A DNA stretch of 64,000 bases. Origin: Xiphophorus maculatus. Lineage: Eukaryota; Chordata; Actinopteri; Cyprinodontiformes; Poeciliidae. Every line of letters starts with the position of its first letter. The first letter of the stretch is position 1. The notes under the pieces were generated by a model, which saw only the letters and a program-made list of their open reading frames with translations, was not told the origin of the DNA and did not search any database. The stretch spans positions 13,622,501-13,686,500 of the forward strand of contig NC_036447.1 of NCBI RefSeq assembly GCF_002775205.1, given 5' to 3'. The translations under genes and the position numbers were made by a program. Shown piece after piece: positions 1-13,138 of the stretch.

Positions 1-2830
1 TTCAGGGACATTCTGCGCTTTATAGAAACGGATCAAAAGGCTACACAAAATAAAATCTGATATTTTAAACCAATTTCACACATTTGTTCTGATCCATCAC
101 TGGACCGTGGCAATACATTCAGCTCACAAGACAAGATGATTCACAATATTAGATGACCGAGGAGACAGTATGAGCCAGTATTTTCAATGAGGCTAACAAA
201 AACACTACATTTTTTTGTTCTTTTTTTTTTAAAAAAAGAGTATATATTTCAAACAGCTGCATTTTAATGAAGAATCAAATCCAGATTTCAGAAGTCGTCA
301 TATTGCAGATTTTATGCTTGTTTAATTCTAAGGTGGAATTATTCATTCTACCTTTTTCGGAAACAGAATAAATATTTCTTAAATTGTATTTAAAGAATCC
401 GTATTCTTTGCGAAAATCAACTTTGATTAGTTTGATGCAAATCAGAAAACTTTGTTTTGGTTCTAATGTTAGCAATACTTGCCAATGCCACTTTATTTTG
501 CGACATGTTATAATTTAAAACACTAAAGAAACATATTTACGAACAGATATGTAACAGCACCAAGTGTGTCACTGATAAAAATAACATACAAATCATCTTA
601 AGTGTTAACAAATAGCTTACACCAGCATCTTTCTGCAGATGTAGCAGAGATATTAGATATTATTTTCTGGGTTGCTCAGCATGTTCTGACCAACATCAGG
701 ATCTGCCTCTGTTGTATTTCTTTCAGTAACTCAAAAAATCAGACTTCAGAGTACAAAGAGAAAGCTTCAGCAGCAACCCAGTAGGGCGCTCCAAAGCAGT
801 GGCATCATAGCATTTTGCAGTTCATGGTATTTTAGTGTTCACTTCCTTTCTTATGTCAAACAATGAGCCTGAAAAACACATAGGCTTAGAGGTACAATGT
901 GTCAAGCCAAACATTTAGTTTCGCATCCTTGGCTCATACTTTTAGGCTCACATCAGACAAACTCACATCTGCTTTGCCACACAGTCTTCACTTTGACAAG
1001 ATAAAGTGTGGCATTTTCATTGTTTAATTGTTTTAGTTTTGATTGAGAAACTGTCCCACCCCTGCTGCTTTCACTGACGTTGCTTCAGAATCAGTTCAAT
1101 AACCTGAGCTCTAGCATATTGTAATTAATGCTAATACTTACAAAAAACAAGCATATTTTTGTTTAAAATCTTCTTTCAAAAAGACAAGTAAATGTATCAT
1201 GAGAAAGATTATGAGATATTTTTGTTATCCACCATCAAACCTTTGAAAAAATCTCCTAAGAAGTCTGGCTTCTTTAAAGGATTTGTGCCTGTGCCACCCG
1301 TGCGCGCGGCTCTCCATGGAGTGTGACCGAAAGCCTTTATCGGCAGTGCGACACGGTCAGCATCAGGACTAATTGTTTGAAACAATGTCAGCTTTGGCCT
1401 TGAGCGGGCTAGCTGATTACCCAGAGGAATGTGTTTGTCTTAGGAAGCAAAGCCCCTAAAGCCAAAGCAGCTCTTCTGATTAGTGATGACTATGTTGCTG
1501 AATGAGAGGCTCCTCTGTTTGCAACTGTTGCCTTGAGTATGATAAATGTAACTCCGAGGCTTCTTTGTAATAACTGTCTCAGATTTTGGTGTACGAGTCA
1601 GATTGCGATGTTCTCTGTGACATTTGATATGAATGTGAAGGTCTTAAAAGACAGGTTGAGCGGAGGAGGCAGGGGCTCAGATTAAATGAAGTGAAATCAC
1701 TGCTCTGTGCTGAAGTTATAGCGACCTGGAGTCAGCCACCTAAAATTCTTCACTATTAAGAGCTTTTAGCCTCTGGTGGAACTTGTTTTTTTTTTATTGC
1801 TAGCCGCTTTTATTCCTATCCTTCTCTATTTTTCTTCCCAATTTATTCCCTTCTCCGCCCCCATTCGCCATTTTTCTCTCCTCCCCTTTCCTGGCTGCTT
1901 GTCTTCGAGGTTGGTTGGGCTGGAGGAATGATGGTGACAGGTACATGGACTGGAGTAAAGCAGAAACAAAGAGTAAAAAGTGAGGAAAAGAGGGCAAAAT
2001 GGATAACGAAAGAGAAGACCAGGAAGGGGTTCATGTTTTAGAAAATGGACCGTAGTTTAGATGATAATGTGCTCTGAAATTCCTCAGATAATGAGAATTC
2101 CTTCTTTTCAGTCAGCACTGTGACTAACTTCTCCATTGATCATGCTGCGGTCGAGGCGCTGACAGCTGAGATCCTCTGCACGTGGACGTCATGTGTCCTG
2201 AAAGTGCAGCCACAGGGATCACTTCTCTCTTCTCAAGTTGTTTGGACAATTTTCCTGCAGGTCACTTTGATAATCTAGCTCACCACAGTACTGACGCTGC
2301 AAAATAGACTGAATTTCTGCTTTATGTGAAGTAGGGTCATGCTTAAGCGACATGCTGTACTCTGCAGAGATTTTCTTTAATGATAAAAATATCTAGTTGT
2401 GAGGGCTGCTTGATACAATTAAGCAGTTGGCGAGATTAGAAGGCTATTTTATGTTTTTAAGGGAGTTTCTGCTTCAGACTGGGAGGGAAACGTTTCCAGG
2501 AAATCAAAATGTAGTTTGAGCAAGATCAAGAGGTCATTCTGTTCTGGAGTAAATAAACAGTGAAAGCAATCTAATCTTGTGACACACTACTCATTTACTT
2601 ACAGTGGCTCTTAAAAAGTTACTCTGGCTAAAAAGCCAGGTCTTCGAATGAAAGATGATAAAATATTTGAAAGCAGTTCACTAGCATTTATCTTGAGCAA
2701 TTCATCTGAAAATCACACTAACTTATTATAAAGGAAAAAGGTGAGGTTGCCTAATAAGTTTACTCTTGACGTAATACTTTACTGAAGCACAGTTTTATTC
2801 ATTTTCAGCATCAAGTATTGCTGAATTCAC
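1..2830. other. Non-coding stretch, left edge
   Basis: No open frame longer than about 65 codons and no recognised exon or repeat. The part at about 1270-1700 is less AT-rich than its surroundings and lacks low-complexity runs, so it could hold a conserved non-coding element, but nothing in the sequence alone proves that. The short open frames here (for example 1800-2034 on the minus strand) have biased composition and no family resemblance. Confidence 0.4.
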
Positions 2831-3139
2831 ACCAGCCATCAATCAAAATTGATTAACCTGAAACAAAGTTTTGTGGATTTGCTAGTTTGCATTCTTCAGA
2901 AGAATCTGGTTTTTAGAGAGGATGGAAAGGATCAAACGGTGGTGAAACGTCTCAATCAGGTGAAAGTAAAAAAAAATAAAAAGAAAACACACACACGACT
3001 AAAACAGGAGTTTCATCCGAGATGGATAACAGTAGCACTAAAAAAGCTTCAGAAGTGCTCAGTCCTGCTTGTCTTCGTGCCACATAAATCTCAAAATTTC
3101 TTTGTGTCTTGACTTTTTCTTTTCAAAAAAACATTAAGG

Positions 3140-3490
3140 CTAAATTTCACATGATCCTGTCAGAAAATGTCTCATCATTTGATGAAACCAAATGTGAACT
3201 TCTGGACAACAGAACCTGAAAGTATGTTTGGTAAAGTTAAAGCAGCTACCATATCTACAGCAAATCAGGGTGGTGGCAGCAGCATACTCTGGGGTTACTT
3301 TTCCAGAGGTGAAGATGAAAATAAAGCTATGAACGGTTCTATTTACTCCCTGGTTTTGACCCAAAAGCCTTCAGTTGTCAGTAAGAGGTCAGAGGATGAA
3401 GAGGGTTTTTATTTTCACCATAACAGTGGAAGTACATTCCCAAATCATCAAAATAATGGCTTCATTAAAAGGAAATTATAGTGACATAGG
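3140..3490 (+). mobile_element. Decayed Tc1-like transposase fragment
   Basis: The plus strand reads like a broken Tc1-family transposase: a GATGAAACCAA segment, then CAGGGTGGTGGCAGCAGCAT (the conserved Gly-Gly-Gly-Ser block), then a segment resembling the later catalytic-domain region. The frame is interrupted and no terminal inverted repeats are visible. Family assignment is from memory of fish Tc1 consensus sequences. Confidence 0.65.
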
Positions 3491-5095
3491 GGAGCCGCAG
3501 TTCAGACCTAAATTTGACACAAAATCTTTTGGGGGTTTCTGGGGAGGATTTTCCTCACAATCTTATTGATTTGGATACTTTGTCAAATCAAAACGTGAAG
3601 TACTGGTGGACTCCTACAAAAAACGACAAATGAGATTAAAGGTACTTGAATAAAATGTTAGTTCAAGGGTGTGCTCACTTAAGCAACCAGTTTACCACAC
3701 CTTTTTTTTCTAACAGATTAGCTTGTTTGTCAGCTGAATCAGCCAAATTTTATTCCTACATAAAATTTTACGTTTTATGTAGGAAATGCTTTGAAATTCA
3801 TGGTTTCCTTTTACACCACAAAAGAGCCTGGCATTTTTAAAGGCATGTGTTGATCTTTACAAGGCTTTTTACTTGGTGTTTGTATTTTTGTTCATGTTGA
3901 GTACATTGGCAGCCTTATTGCTGAGTTTATTCCCAAATATTCATTGGTTTGCCCATGTTGCAGATTCCAGTATTGTTAATCTTTAATGTTCATTACATAT
4001 GTATATACATCTGACCCAGGCCTCTTTCAGCAACCAACTTATCTGAAGTATCAGCTTCTCCTTCTCTGTGTGCTTTCTCTTGATGTAGTTCTTCTGAGTA
4101 ATTGTGCTCTCATGAACGATGACAAAATGGCTTTATCCATAAAAGTTAGTCTGCTGTCATGATCAAAGACCCATGGTAAACTTTGCATGCTCTTGTTCAT
4201 AGCACAAACTGTCCTCTGATAATTGGTTTAAAGGATAAATCTGATGACATTCCTTTTGTCTTGACAACAAATCCCGTGAACAGGCCAGTTTGAACAATGA
4301 TCCCTCTATTGCCTTTGTGACGAAACCCCTCATTGTATTAATGCTGCTGTGCACACATGAGAGAGCCCCTGTGCAATGCTGGTATTAGTTATTTTTAGCT
4401 TGTAATAGCCAAATTACTGATCCTGATTTTTGTTTTCCCGTCTGAAATCCGATCTAGGTCAGTTAGGTAAGTCATCCAGTATCTGCTGATTGTCTCAATC
4501 TGATACCTGAATTTTTATAGGCTTTTTTTTTACAGCCCAACTATGTGCAACAAAGTTATTAAAGTCAATGATCTCCACAAAGATTAGAATAGCTTGCAAA
4601 CACTGACTGTTTTCCTCTTGGTATTGCGGTACTTATTGTCTGCCATATATGTTGAGTTTCTTAGTCTTAGTTCTTTCTTCTGTTTTGCTCTTTGCATATT
4701 TTCCTTTGGTTAGAAGGTTCTTTTGTGTTCTTACATACCAGGGAAAAAAATGCAGAAACTTTCTTTCAGCCAGCTGACTTGGCAATGTGAAGCAACAGGT
4801 GGAGGAAGTGTGGTTCAAGATTCTCGATCAGACACAATGGCATTTTCTCATTAAAAAGATTTCGTATGGTGGTAACACCTTAAATCCTTGGTATGAGTGA
4901 CTGCCTACCTCGTTGGCAACCACTCTTCATGGCATGTTGTTGAGGCAACTTGTGCTTAAATCCCTTTATCCTTCATGGATATCTTAGTATGTCTTGCATT
5001 AGTATGTGAAATGTCATGGACACCCTTTTTGCAATTTTGCAGTGTTCAATTACTTTAGCTTCTCCTCAAACCTTTGCTTATAATTTCTCAAATAA
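3491..5095. other. Intergenic DNA without recognised features
   Basis: AT-rich non-coding sequence. Open frames are short and carry no recognisable motif. A few stretches may be very old transposon sequence but cannot be assigned. Confidence 0.4.
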
Positions 5096-5099
5096 GACG

Positions 5100-5470
5100 T
5101 ACGGTCACGGCTGGGTTATGCTGCCCATCTCACGCTGAGCAAGAGGCGGGGTACGACCTTTACAGGTCACTTGTCCATCACAGGACAACATAAAGACACA
5201 CAGGACAAATAATAAAACACACTCATACCTAAGGACTTTACATGAAGCGATCACTTAACCTTAAAGTAATGTGGGGAAGAAGCTAAAATACGCAGAGAGC
5301 CCAATCATGCAGGGGGGAAACTATGCAAGCTCTATTAAGAAACACTCCAGCCAGAATTTGAAGTCATAGCTTCTTGCTTCAAGGCAACAGGAATACAAAC
5401 TGCACCATTTTCTAGCCCAGACCAACAGCAGTAATATCAGACAATATACCTGAAGTTACAAGTGATGGCA
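5100..5470. repeat. Degraded interspersed repeat (LINE/SINE-tail type)
   Basis: The order 'ggcggggtacgacctttacaggtcac', 'gtccatcacagg', 'acacactcatacctaaggac' and 'gaaactatgcaagctc' follows a very common fish repeat whose consensus has 'ggtacaccctggacaggtcgccagtc' followed by 'gaaacatgcaaactcc'. It is heavily diverged and has no open frame. The exact family is uncertain. Confidence 0.5.
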
Positions 5471-8160
5471 AAGTTCATCTAGCTTGGGTGCCATTAAGCT
5501 ACGTAGTGCAATGTTTTCTTTATCCTTGCCCTTGGAAATGTCTTCTTAGAGTCATTCACCTTACCACCCAAAGCACTTTTACCAGTGGTGATTGTTCATT
5601 AGTAATAATTCTCCACTGCAGGCATGCCAGCAATACGAGTTGGCACATACGTATGGAAATAAAAATAAATCATAAAAGCAGGCTTCAGAGCTAGAAACCA
5701 ATGTAAGTGGTTACCCCGACACCAACCATTTGAAAATGAGTTGGACCCAGACCTACTACTGATTAAATAATTAAGTCTAAGTGCCTGTAAGTTGAAGTTG
5801 AAATATTTTACTTTTTTTGTTTAATAGAAAATCTGCATTTGTATATGCAAGAAACTGATTTTCTTGGAAGAAATTGGAAGAGTTGTAATGTTTCCCTGAA
5901 TCCCTAATGATTTATTGATATCATTTATTATTTGAAGTATAATAAAAATCCATTAATATTAGTATTGGACATGGGGGAATGAACAGTGTCTAATTAGTGA
6001 TTTAGTAGCCAGGTGCAGTGATTGAGTAGACAAGATTTTATTTTTTTAGTCCATCTCCTGACTGGTTGATGGGTTTAAAGGTTAACTGTTGACCCGATGG
6101 TCTGATGGTCCAGCTGTGCAGCCACTGGAACATCCGAAACCCTCGGAGGCTTGCAAGGGTCTCGATTGGCTCACACTAATGACTGACAGTTAATCTTTGA
6201 TTTAAAGTAACTTCAGTCACTCCCCACCTCACAATCACTCATTGTTTGAAAGGTATTACACACAAGCCCACACACACATGTGCATATTTTTACACAAACA
6301 CGGCTCACTCGAATTTATGTTCTTTTTTTAAAATATCGCTCTTTTATCTCATTCCTGGATCAGTTCAGCAAACAGAGCATCTCATGCTGCAGCAGCTTTG
6401 GTTGCACACAGAAACTTAACTCTTCATCTCCTTCTCTTCTATAACCATAGTAACGTCCAGTTTATAGTATTCATTTGTCTTTGTCTTGTAATCCGATTAC
6501 ATAACCTGGGCTACATGTGAGTCATTGCTGCCAAACTTTATTTATAGATGCCTGGAACACTCCTTCAGGTGTCATGCTAATACATATGGCATTTTATTCA
6601 TTGTCCACCCGTTAATCACTGACCTTTATGCTAATAAACACTTTCTTGTTGGGTGTTTGCTCAGTCTTTTAGGAGCCAGTTGATTTCAATGGCAGCTGAA
6701 ACCGAGCACGCGGCTGACCACACATTATCTTTCTTTCATTTTCCCTAACTCCTTCTTTTTTTTTAGTTTTCAAACATAGACCCTTCAGGACTGTGTGTGT
6801 TTTCTCTCTCTCTCTCTCTCTCTCTCTGTGCTCTCTTAGCTGCCCAAGAAGGTGTGTGTTGTTTGTTTAAGTTGAGCTGCACTAGGAACACGTTCACCGT
6901 TGTTACGTGCAGAAAGACAAAAAAAAAAAAAAGCCCAGAGAAATTTGCAGTATTGTGCTGACTTGACATTAACTCTGGTGATTACTCCAAGGCAGAATTT
7001 CCAAATGAGACAAACATGAGGAAGTTTTCAAACCCCGGTTTGAAGATTTCCTGCCACTTTCCCTAGATTTCTGCATCGCTAAGCAGGAAACCCTTAAGCA
7101 CTGTTGAAACTACATTTCCCATCATACATCTTCACATTTTCAAATTCACCATTCAGTTCTTTCTCACAAGCTGTTTTTCTCATCCACGGGTGTTTTTTTT
7201 TCCATTTGATAAATGTTCACTGAAAACAAAAGCATTCCAACTCACCAGTAAGCCAACTGTGACATGATGTTTAATGGGGAGCAAACTGATGAAAAGTGTG
7301 ACCAAATTGTGTAAATGTCTGGCTAGTAGCTTTAAATGTATAAACAAAGTAAACAGCAAAAATAGTCCAATTAAAAATGGAAAAAAATGGCACTGAGACT
7401 TCTGAAATCAGATTGCTTACATATTTACTTACATATTTGATCAAGGTAGCATATTAAACATGATTCATTGTGTCAAGATTGATTCCAAAGCAAAGTTTCT
7501 GTGAAGACATAGATTTTATCCCTTCCCCACCTTCAAACTGAATTTTTTTGTCAGCATTTTTTGCCAACTCTTCATCAGATCACACAAACCAGAGGAACAG
7601 ATAGCTACTGTATTTTTCAGCTGTACTTAGGACTAATCAAGAAAATAAAGTTAGAGAAGGGGGAAAAAGATTTAAAAAAAACAATCAGATTTTAACAATT
7701 TGGTTTAAAGAATTTTAATCAATTTAACTTAGCTATAGTTCTAAAGTCCATTTTGAAGTGAATCATTATTTAATCAATATGCAATCCTCCTGAAAGCAAG
7801 CATCCACACACATGCCTTGCTATAAATAATGAGTTCTTTATAATGCTTTCATGTATAATTAATGTTTTTTCTTAATTCCCATTCTTAAGTACATTCTCAA
7901 TTCATTGATGTTTACTTATGTCCAGCTTACTCCTTTCTTGTTCCTCTTATGGTGTCACCAACTTAAATAAACAAAAAGGAGGATTTGCAATTGCAACTTG
8001 CAAGTAGATGTTTTTCTTTTCATAGCACATGGATTACCTAAATACACTAATGATTTTTTTTAACACAGTTGTGTACAAACGTTTTGGGCTTTATAAAAAG
8101 GGAAATGACATATAACGTAAAAATGTTAGACTGGTATTGACCAGTCACACTCGCTGCACA
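5471..8160. other. Intergenic DNA, one (TC)n microsatellite
   Basis: No exon recognised. A (TC)n run lies at about 6803-6826 and creates a spurious minus-strand open frame rich in Arg-Glu. The rest is AT-rich unique-looking sequence. Confidence 0.4.
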
Positions 8161-8560
8161 CAGTAGTACCTGTTTTAGCTCCACCCTCATCCAGCTCTCC
8201 TGGTTGCAGATTTGATTCAGTGTGTGCGTGTGTGTGTGCCTGTGTGTTGGTGTAAAGGAGGCTGGACTCTGTGCTCAGTGCCCTGCTGTACCTGTCTCTC
8301 ATGGAGGTGGACTAACACTCCCTGAGCAGGCAGCCAGGCAGCGGAGCGCTGTGGAGCAGCAGGGGTAGATATCCTCCTATCTGACCACTCTCTGCTTCTG
8401 CTTCCTCTTTTCTCTCCCACCACCATCTCTCTCTACTAGGTCACATCTTTCTCAAGATTTTTTTTGCTGTGTTCCACTCTCACTTCCTCCTTCTGTGCTG
8501 TTTGTCTTTGCTTCGTGAAGATCTGCAGTCCTTCGGTGCCAACCTTCTGTGGCTTCAAGT
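8160..8560. other. GC-elevated segment, possible 5' non-coding exon or enhancer
   Basis: This block is more GC-rich and less repetitive than its surroundings and ends in a pyrimidine-rich run with CTACTAG. It could hold a non-coding first exon of rbm47 or a regulatory element, because the rbm47 coding exon begins after a splice acceptor and so has at least one upstream exon. No clear donor site can be fixed. The minus-strand open frame across it looks fortuitous. Confidence 0.2.
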
Positions 8561-11500
8561 GGAATGAGGCTATTTGTTTCATGAATTATACCTCTTAATG
8601 TGCCAGACATTTAAAGGATGGCTTAGGCTTTGTTTGTCTGACTCATTAAGTACCTTTTGTGCTGTTGATTCATGTTGTGCTTAAATTCAACAGCGTTGGG
8701 GCTTACAGTTTAAGTATTAGTGTTGTCTTTGATCCTGTTCTGCTGATTCTGAGACGCTGCTTTCCGCAGCTGCTGGGAACGACACTGCTAATCGATTGCC
8801 TCCACGTGTCCATGTGTGCATACAACAAAGATATCTCTTTCCTTTGGCCTGTTTCTGACAGTACGCCGGCTCAGGATCAGTTCATGCAACAGTCAGCTAA
8901 ACATTAGTAGTGTTTCCTGCTCTTGCACATGTTGCAGTTTGGCTTCGGACGATACAATAATCTTGAGTAAAAATACCATGGTTTCATATTGTCATAGTTT
9001 TAATGTGCAAAATAGTATCCCTTTTTATAGTTCTGTTTTGTTAAAGTAATAAAAATTTAGCAAAATAATATCAGCTGAGATTAATAGGTTATCTGCTCAG
9101 GTAGGATTCGGAGTTCAACTTGGCGTTACCTTGATAAGAGAGGTCGGTGATGCTACTTTAGTTTCCAAAGCATTAGTATCCATTTTTTTAACTGAAATTA
9201 TTTACAAGCAGCCAAATTTTTGCTTTTTTTTTTTTCCTGAGAGGAAAAAGTTTAGTTAGTTTGTTGCAACCGATGGAGGAGGGGCAGAGCTGTGTAACCC
9301 TGTTCCATAAAACCAGAGGATACTCTGGTCACTTTTCAAGGACTTTGAACCAAAGAGTAGGATAGCTTAAGGGTTTTGAATCCACTATTTTTCACAACCT
9401 TGGTATAAATTGATACCTCTAACTGATGGCTAGTGTGAACAGGTAGGAGATTTGTTATTTGGCCAGATAATGTGGAAAAAACATCAATGACAGAGGTTAT
9501 TTAATGTCAGAGCTATGAATAATTTGTTTATATCTGGGCAAAAAGTATTTTTCAGCAGTAGTCAATCTAGATTCATAAAATGGTCCCGAAGAAAGTCCAT
9601 AAAGCCCTTCCTCTCCACTCATAAAACAATCCATTCTCCAATATAAGGGTAAATATGCAGAGAATCAGGTGCTTCTATCAATCATGAACGTAAGGTAATG
9701 GCCAATCTCCACAATAACTGAAACACTAACTTCCTTAACATTTAAGTTCATAACCTTTGACCAGGTGAACTCTGTGTCTGAGCTCTGATTATGTTTAACC
9801 TGACCAATGTTAGCCCTTCCTGTAAGAGCTTAGAGTTAACGCTGAGAAATCTCACCTAGATCATCATAACTTTCCATAAGAGTCATCATCTGTAAATCTT
9901 TATGTCCTCTGAATAATAGGCTGTGATTTGACTGAGGTTAATTATCTACTAGGTTCTGCTACAGGTTTCCTCCTGGCTTCTTTCACTCACTAGGAAAATT
10001 TAATATGCAATGAGTGCATTGCAATATCCTTTGCAATGCCTTCACTCCCATCTCATAGTTTTTGGCTGACTTTGGATTTTACTACATTTTCTAGATATGA
10101 TTAGATTATAAATCCACTCTAACTTTGCTGTCTTTACAGCTTTATCTCACTTTATTACTTTCAGATCAGAGGAAGTAAGGAATAATCTTGGGTCAGTATA
10201 TGATTTTAATGCTATGAAAATATGCTGTTTACACAGAAATTAAATACATCATTAATTTACTTTTATTTAAAACAATAAATATGCCAACTGCTTCTAAAAT
10301 AATATTACCACTAAAGTTCAGATCATGTTTTCTATGCCATTTATATAATTGTATTTAGGTTTTTATACTGTGGTATAAACATAGCATGAACAATAAGTGA
10401 AGCAGAAGTTTTCAGCTGATTCCTGTGCAGAATAAAGTTACACCAGTTCAATGAGCTTCATTTTGGTAAATTAGTTTCTGATTATTACAGTCAGGTCGGG
10501 TAGCTAGCCTGCAGTCGGCTGCTTGACAGAAATGCTAATTGTATTGACGAACTGTAATAATCAATCCGCATTAGCAAAATAAGGGTTAGCATTTTCCACA
10601 CCATGAATGTCTTTGTTCTCACAACCAGAAATATATGCAAACAGACAAGTTTGTTTATTAGCTGGTTTGTACACATAAGGAATTGGAATGCACCTGAGTG
10701 TAAATTTTCTAAAAGACAATTCTTGTCACAATATTTTTCACTTGATAATGATAATTGGGAACATTGCAGAGAGGTATGAATCATGAAGCTCCTTATCCCA
10801 TTTCTACCAACAAGAATATTTTTTTCTCAATGTACGTAGAGAACTCCTGCATGACAGCAGGCAAGTAGAAAATGACAAAATCGACAAATGATTACTGAGA
10901 GGTTTAAATATTGCAAGCTGCTGGGACATCAATTGAAAGCTTGAGCATCAGTGATGTCAGAAAGTAACTATATACATATTCACACCATATGTCATTTTAA
11001 TAGGCTAGTGTAAAATAAGCTTAATTTAATTGCATATGAAGGACAAATGAGGATATAATTCTTCTAGGTATTGTCTTCTTGCACATACCTACTTTTAAAG
11101 AGTTCATGTTAAGAACAGTTAAAGTTTTTGCTTCAGACATGATTTGCAGCGTGTTTCTTTTTATTAAAAATAATGTTTTGTAAACTGAATTGTTTTGGAA
11201 CTTACTTTTTGTTAACCCTAAGCTCTCCTGTCTTGGAGAAATGACCAACAGGTGCATGAATGTGTGGGTGACTAGGAGAACTGGATGTTGGGTCAGGTCA
11301 AATGACTGTGCATGTTACCATGGCTACTTGGCCTTGAGGTGTTTTCACCTCTGTTGACAGCTTTCGGTTACCATTAAAGTCAAGGGCATTATAACTGCCT
11401 AACAAAAAAAATAAATAAAAAATCTAGTTTTATAACGCTCACTAAGGACTTTTAAGGTAACTATAACACAGTAGTAATGTGGAGGCTGTAATTGGCTGCT

Positions 11501-11890
11501 ATGATGTTGTGTGCTGCAAGGAGATTTGGAGATTTAAAAACCTGTGGACTTTTCCGTTCTCAATGCTGGCTGTGTTGGAAAATAAGAAAGTAAGAGGTTT
11601 ATGTTTGGGAAGCCGATTTCTGATTTTTCTCAGTTGCTCTTTTAGGGCCGGCCCTCCTAATGAAAGGACACACACAGAGAAATACACACAGTGAAACTGC
11701 ACCTGCATGCATCACATTCATATTGATAAGAGGGTTGAAAGTCCAGCAGCATTATGTAGTGTGTGCGTGTGCGCAACAGATTATTATGTATGAGCAACCA
11801 TTGTGCAGATATTTGTGACACCGTATGGCATTGTATTTCACCCATAATACCTCACTTAGCTTTACTGTAGCCGTCCTCGTTATTTCTTAC
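8561..11890. other. Intergenic or intronic DNA without recognised features
   Basis: AT-rich sequence lacking recognisable exons or repeats. Open frames do not exceed about 97 codons and none resembles a known protein. Confidence 0.4.
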
Positions 11891-11907
11891 ACAGGCACAT
11901 ATGTGTC

Positions 11908-11970
11908 GCACACACACACGCGCGCACGCTCGCCCCCCCACACACACACACACACACCCACACACACTGA
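11908..11970. repeat. (CA)n microsatellite with CG/C interruptions
   Basis: A run of CA dinucleotides broken by CGCGCGCACG and by a short C tract. It explains the Thr-His-rich open frame seen across it. Confidence 0.9.
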
Positions 11971-12469
11971 GCATGTGACCAACTCAATGAACCTTGAGCT
12001 GGAGTTTTCATGGTTTACAGCCCTTCATTCTCTATGATAGGGGTCATAGGTCACCAGTGGATCTGAGGGACTCAACAAAACAAGGTTGTAAAACAACTGA
12101 TAGGGAAAGAGCTCTTAGGATTTATAGGTGCTGTATTTTTACTTGTGTTCAGGTCACATAAAATCTAACATGTCTTGTCATATAATTCAACAGGGAACAG
12201 TTTTCTTAAATTCATATTACATTGATTCATTACACAAAGAATGATAGTTCAACCATTTATGTGGTCCTTTTTGATGACTACAGAAGCTAGCCATTTCCAG
12301 GCAAATTAATTGAAAGTTGTGTGTATAAAAAAGGTGAACAAAGAACAAAGATTTCACAAGCAACATGGACGGACATAACCCTCAAACAATTGTAAAGTAA
12401 CGCTCATTCAAGAGTTTGAGGGATTTTCACAAGATATATTGTTTAAGCTCAACAACCCAGACATAGTCA

Positions 12470-12870
12470 GAACATGGGCTGTTGCTCAGTGGACCAAATT
12501 CTCCTTTCAATTGATGTCAACCGTTGCATTTTATTTAAAAATCAATGTTTCATCATCTGGATAAAATATGGAGGGCTACATAATCTGAGTTGCTTCAGGT
12601 TCAGTGTGAAGATTCCACAGTCAATGATGATTTGGAAAGTCATGTCATCTGCTGGTTACCAAGTGAAGAATCACTACAGCTTTCTACCAGGATGTTTTTT
12701 AAGAAAGGGAAAGCTTCCCTCTTGGGAGAACTGTGTGGAGGTGCAAGTTTCATTTTCCAGAAGGTTGTGATTTTTGCCCACACTGCCAAAAGACCCAATG
12801 TCTGGTTTAATACCCTAAACCCCACTGCTTTACAGTTCGTCTTATTTAATGGCCTCATCTTCTTAGAATC
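12470..12870 (+). mobile_element. Tc1-like transposase fragment
   Basis: The plus strand matches the order of landmarks in a common fish Tc1-like element: 'gttgctcagtggaccaaa', 'aatcaatgtttcatcatctgg', 'ttccacagtcaatgatgatt', 'catgtcatctgctgg', 'catttccag' and 'cacactgccaaaagaccc'. An internal part is missing after the Ser-Ala-Gly segment, and no full frame remains. It ends about 240 bases before the first coding exon of rbm47. Confidence 0.75.
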
Positions 12871-13138
12871 TGAATTGTTCGTTGACTTTAAGACATAATC
12901 ATTTTTGATAATACTTTAAATGTATCATTCTGTATTATGTTTTTATGTAGTAATAATTTCACTATATTCACTATATTTATATTGAATAGGTGAAATAAAA
13001 TTTTTTGTTAAATACATTTTTTTCTAATTTATTAATATAGACCAGCATCATTGTTTCTCCTTTTACAAATTGATTTACAAAACTTTGTCCTTCTTTTTTG
13101 TCTCCAGGCCCAAAATCTGATTGGATGGTCTTGTCAGA

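Noticed and set aside
13121..13138. Starting rbm47 at 13121
   Set aside because: That codon is TTG; the ATG at 13139 gives the conserved MTAED start.
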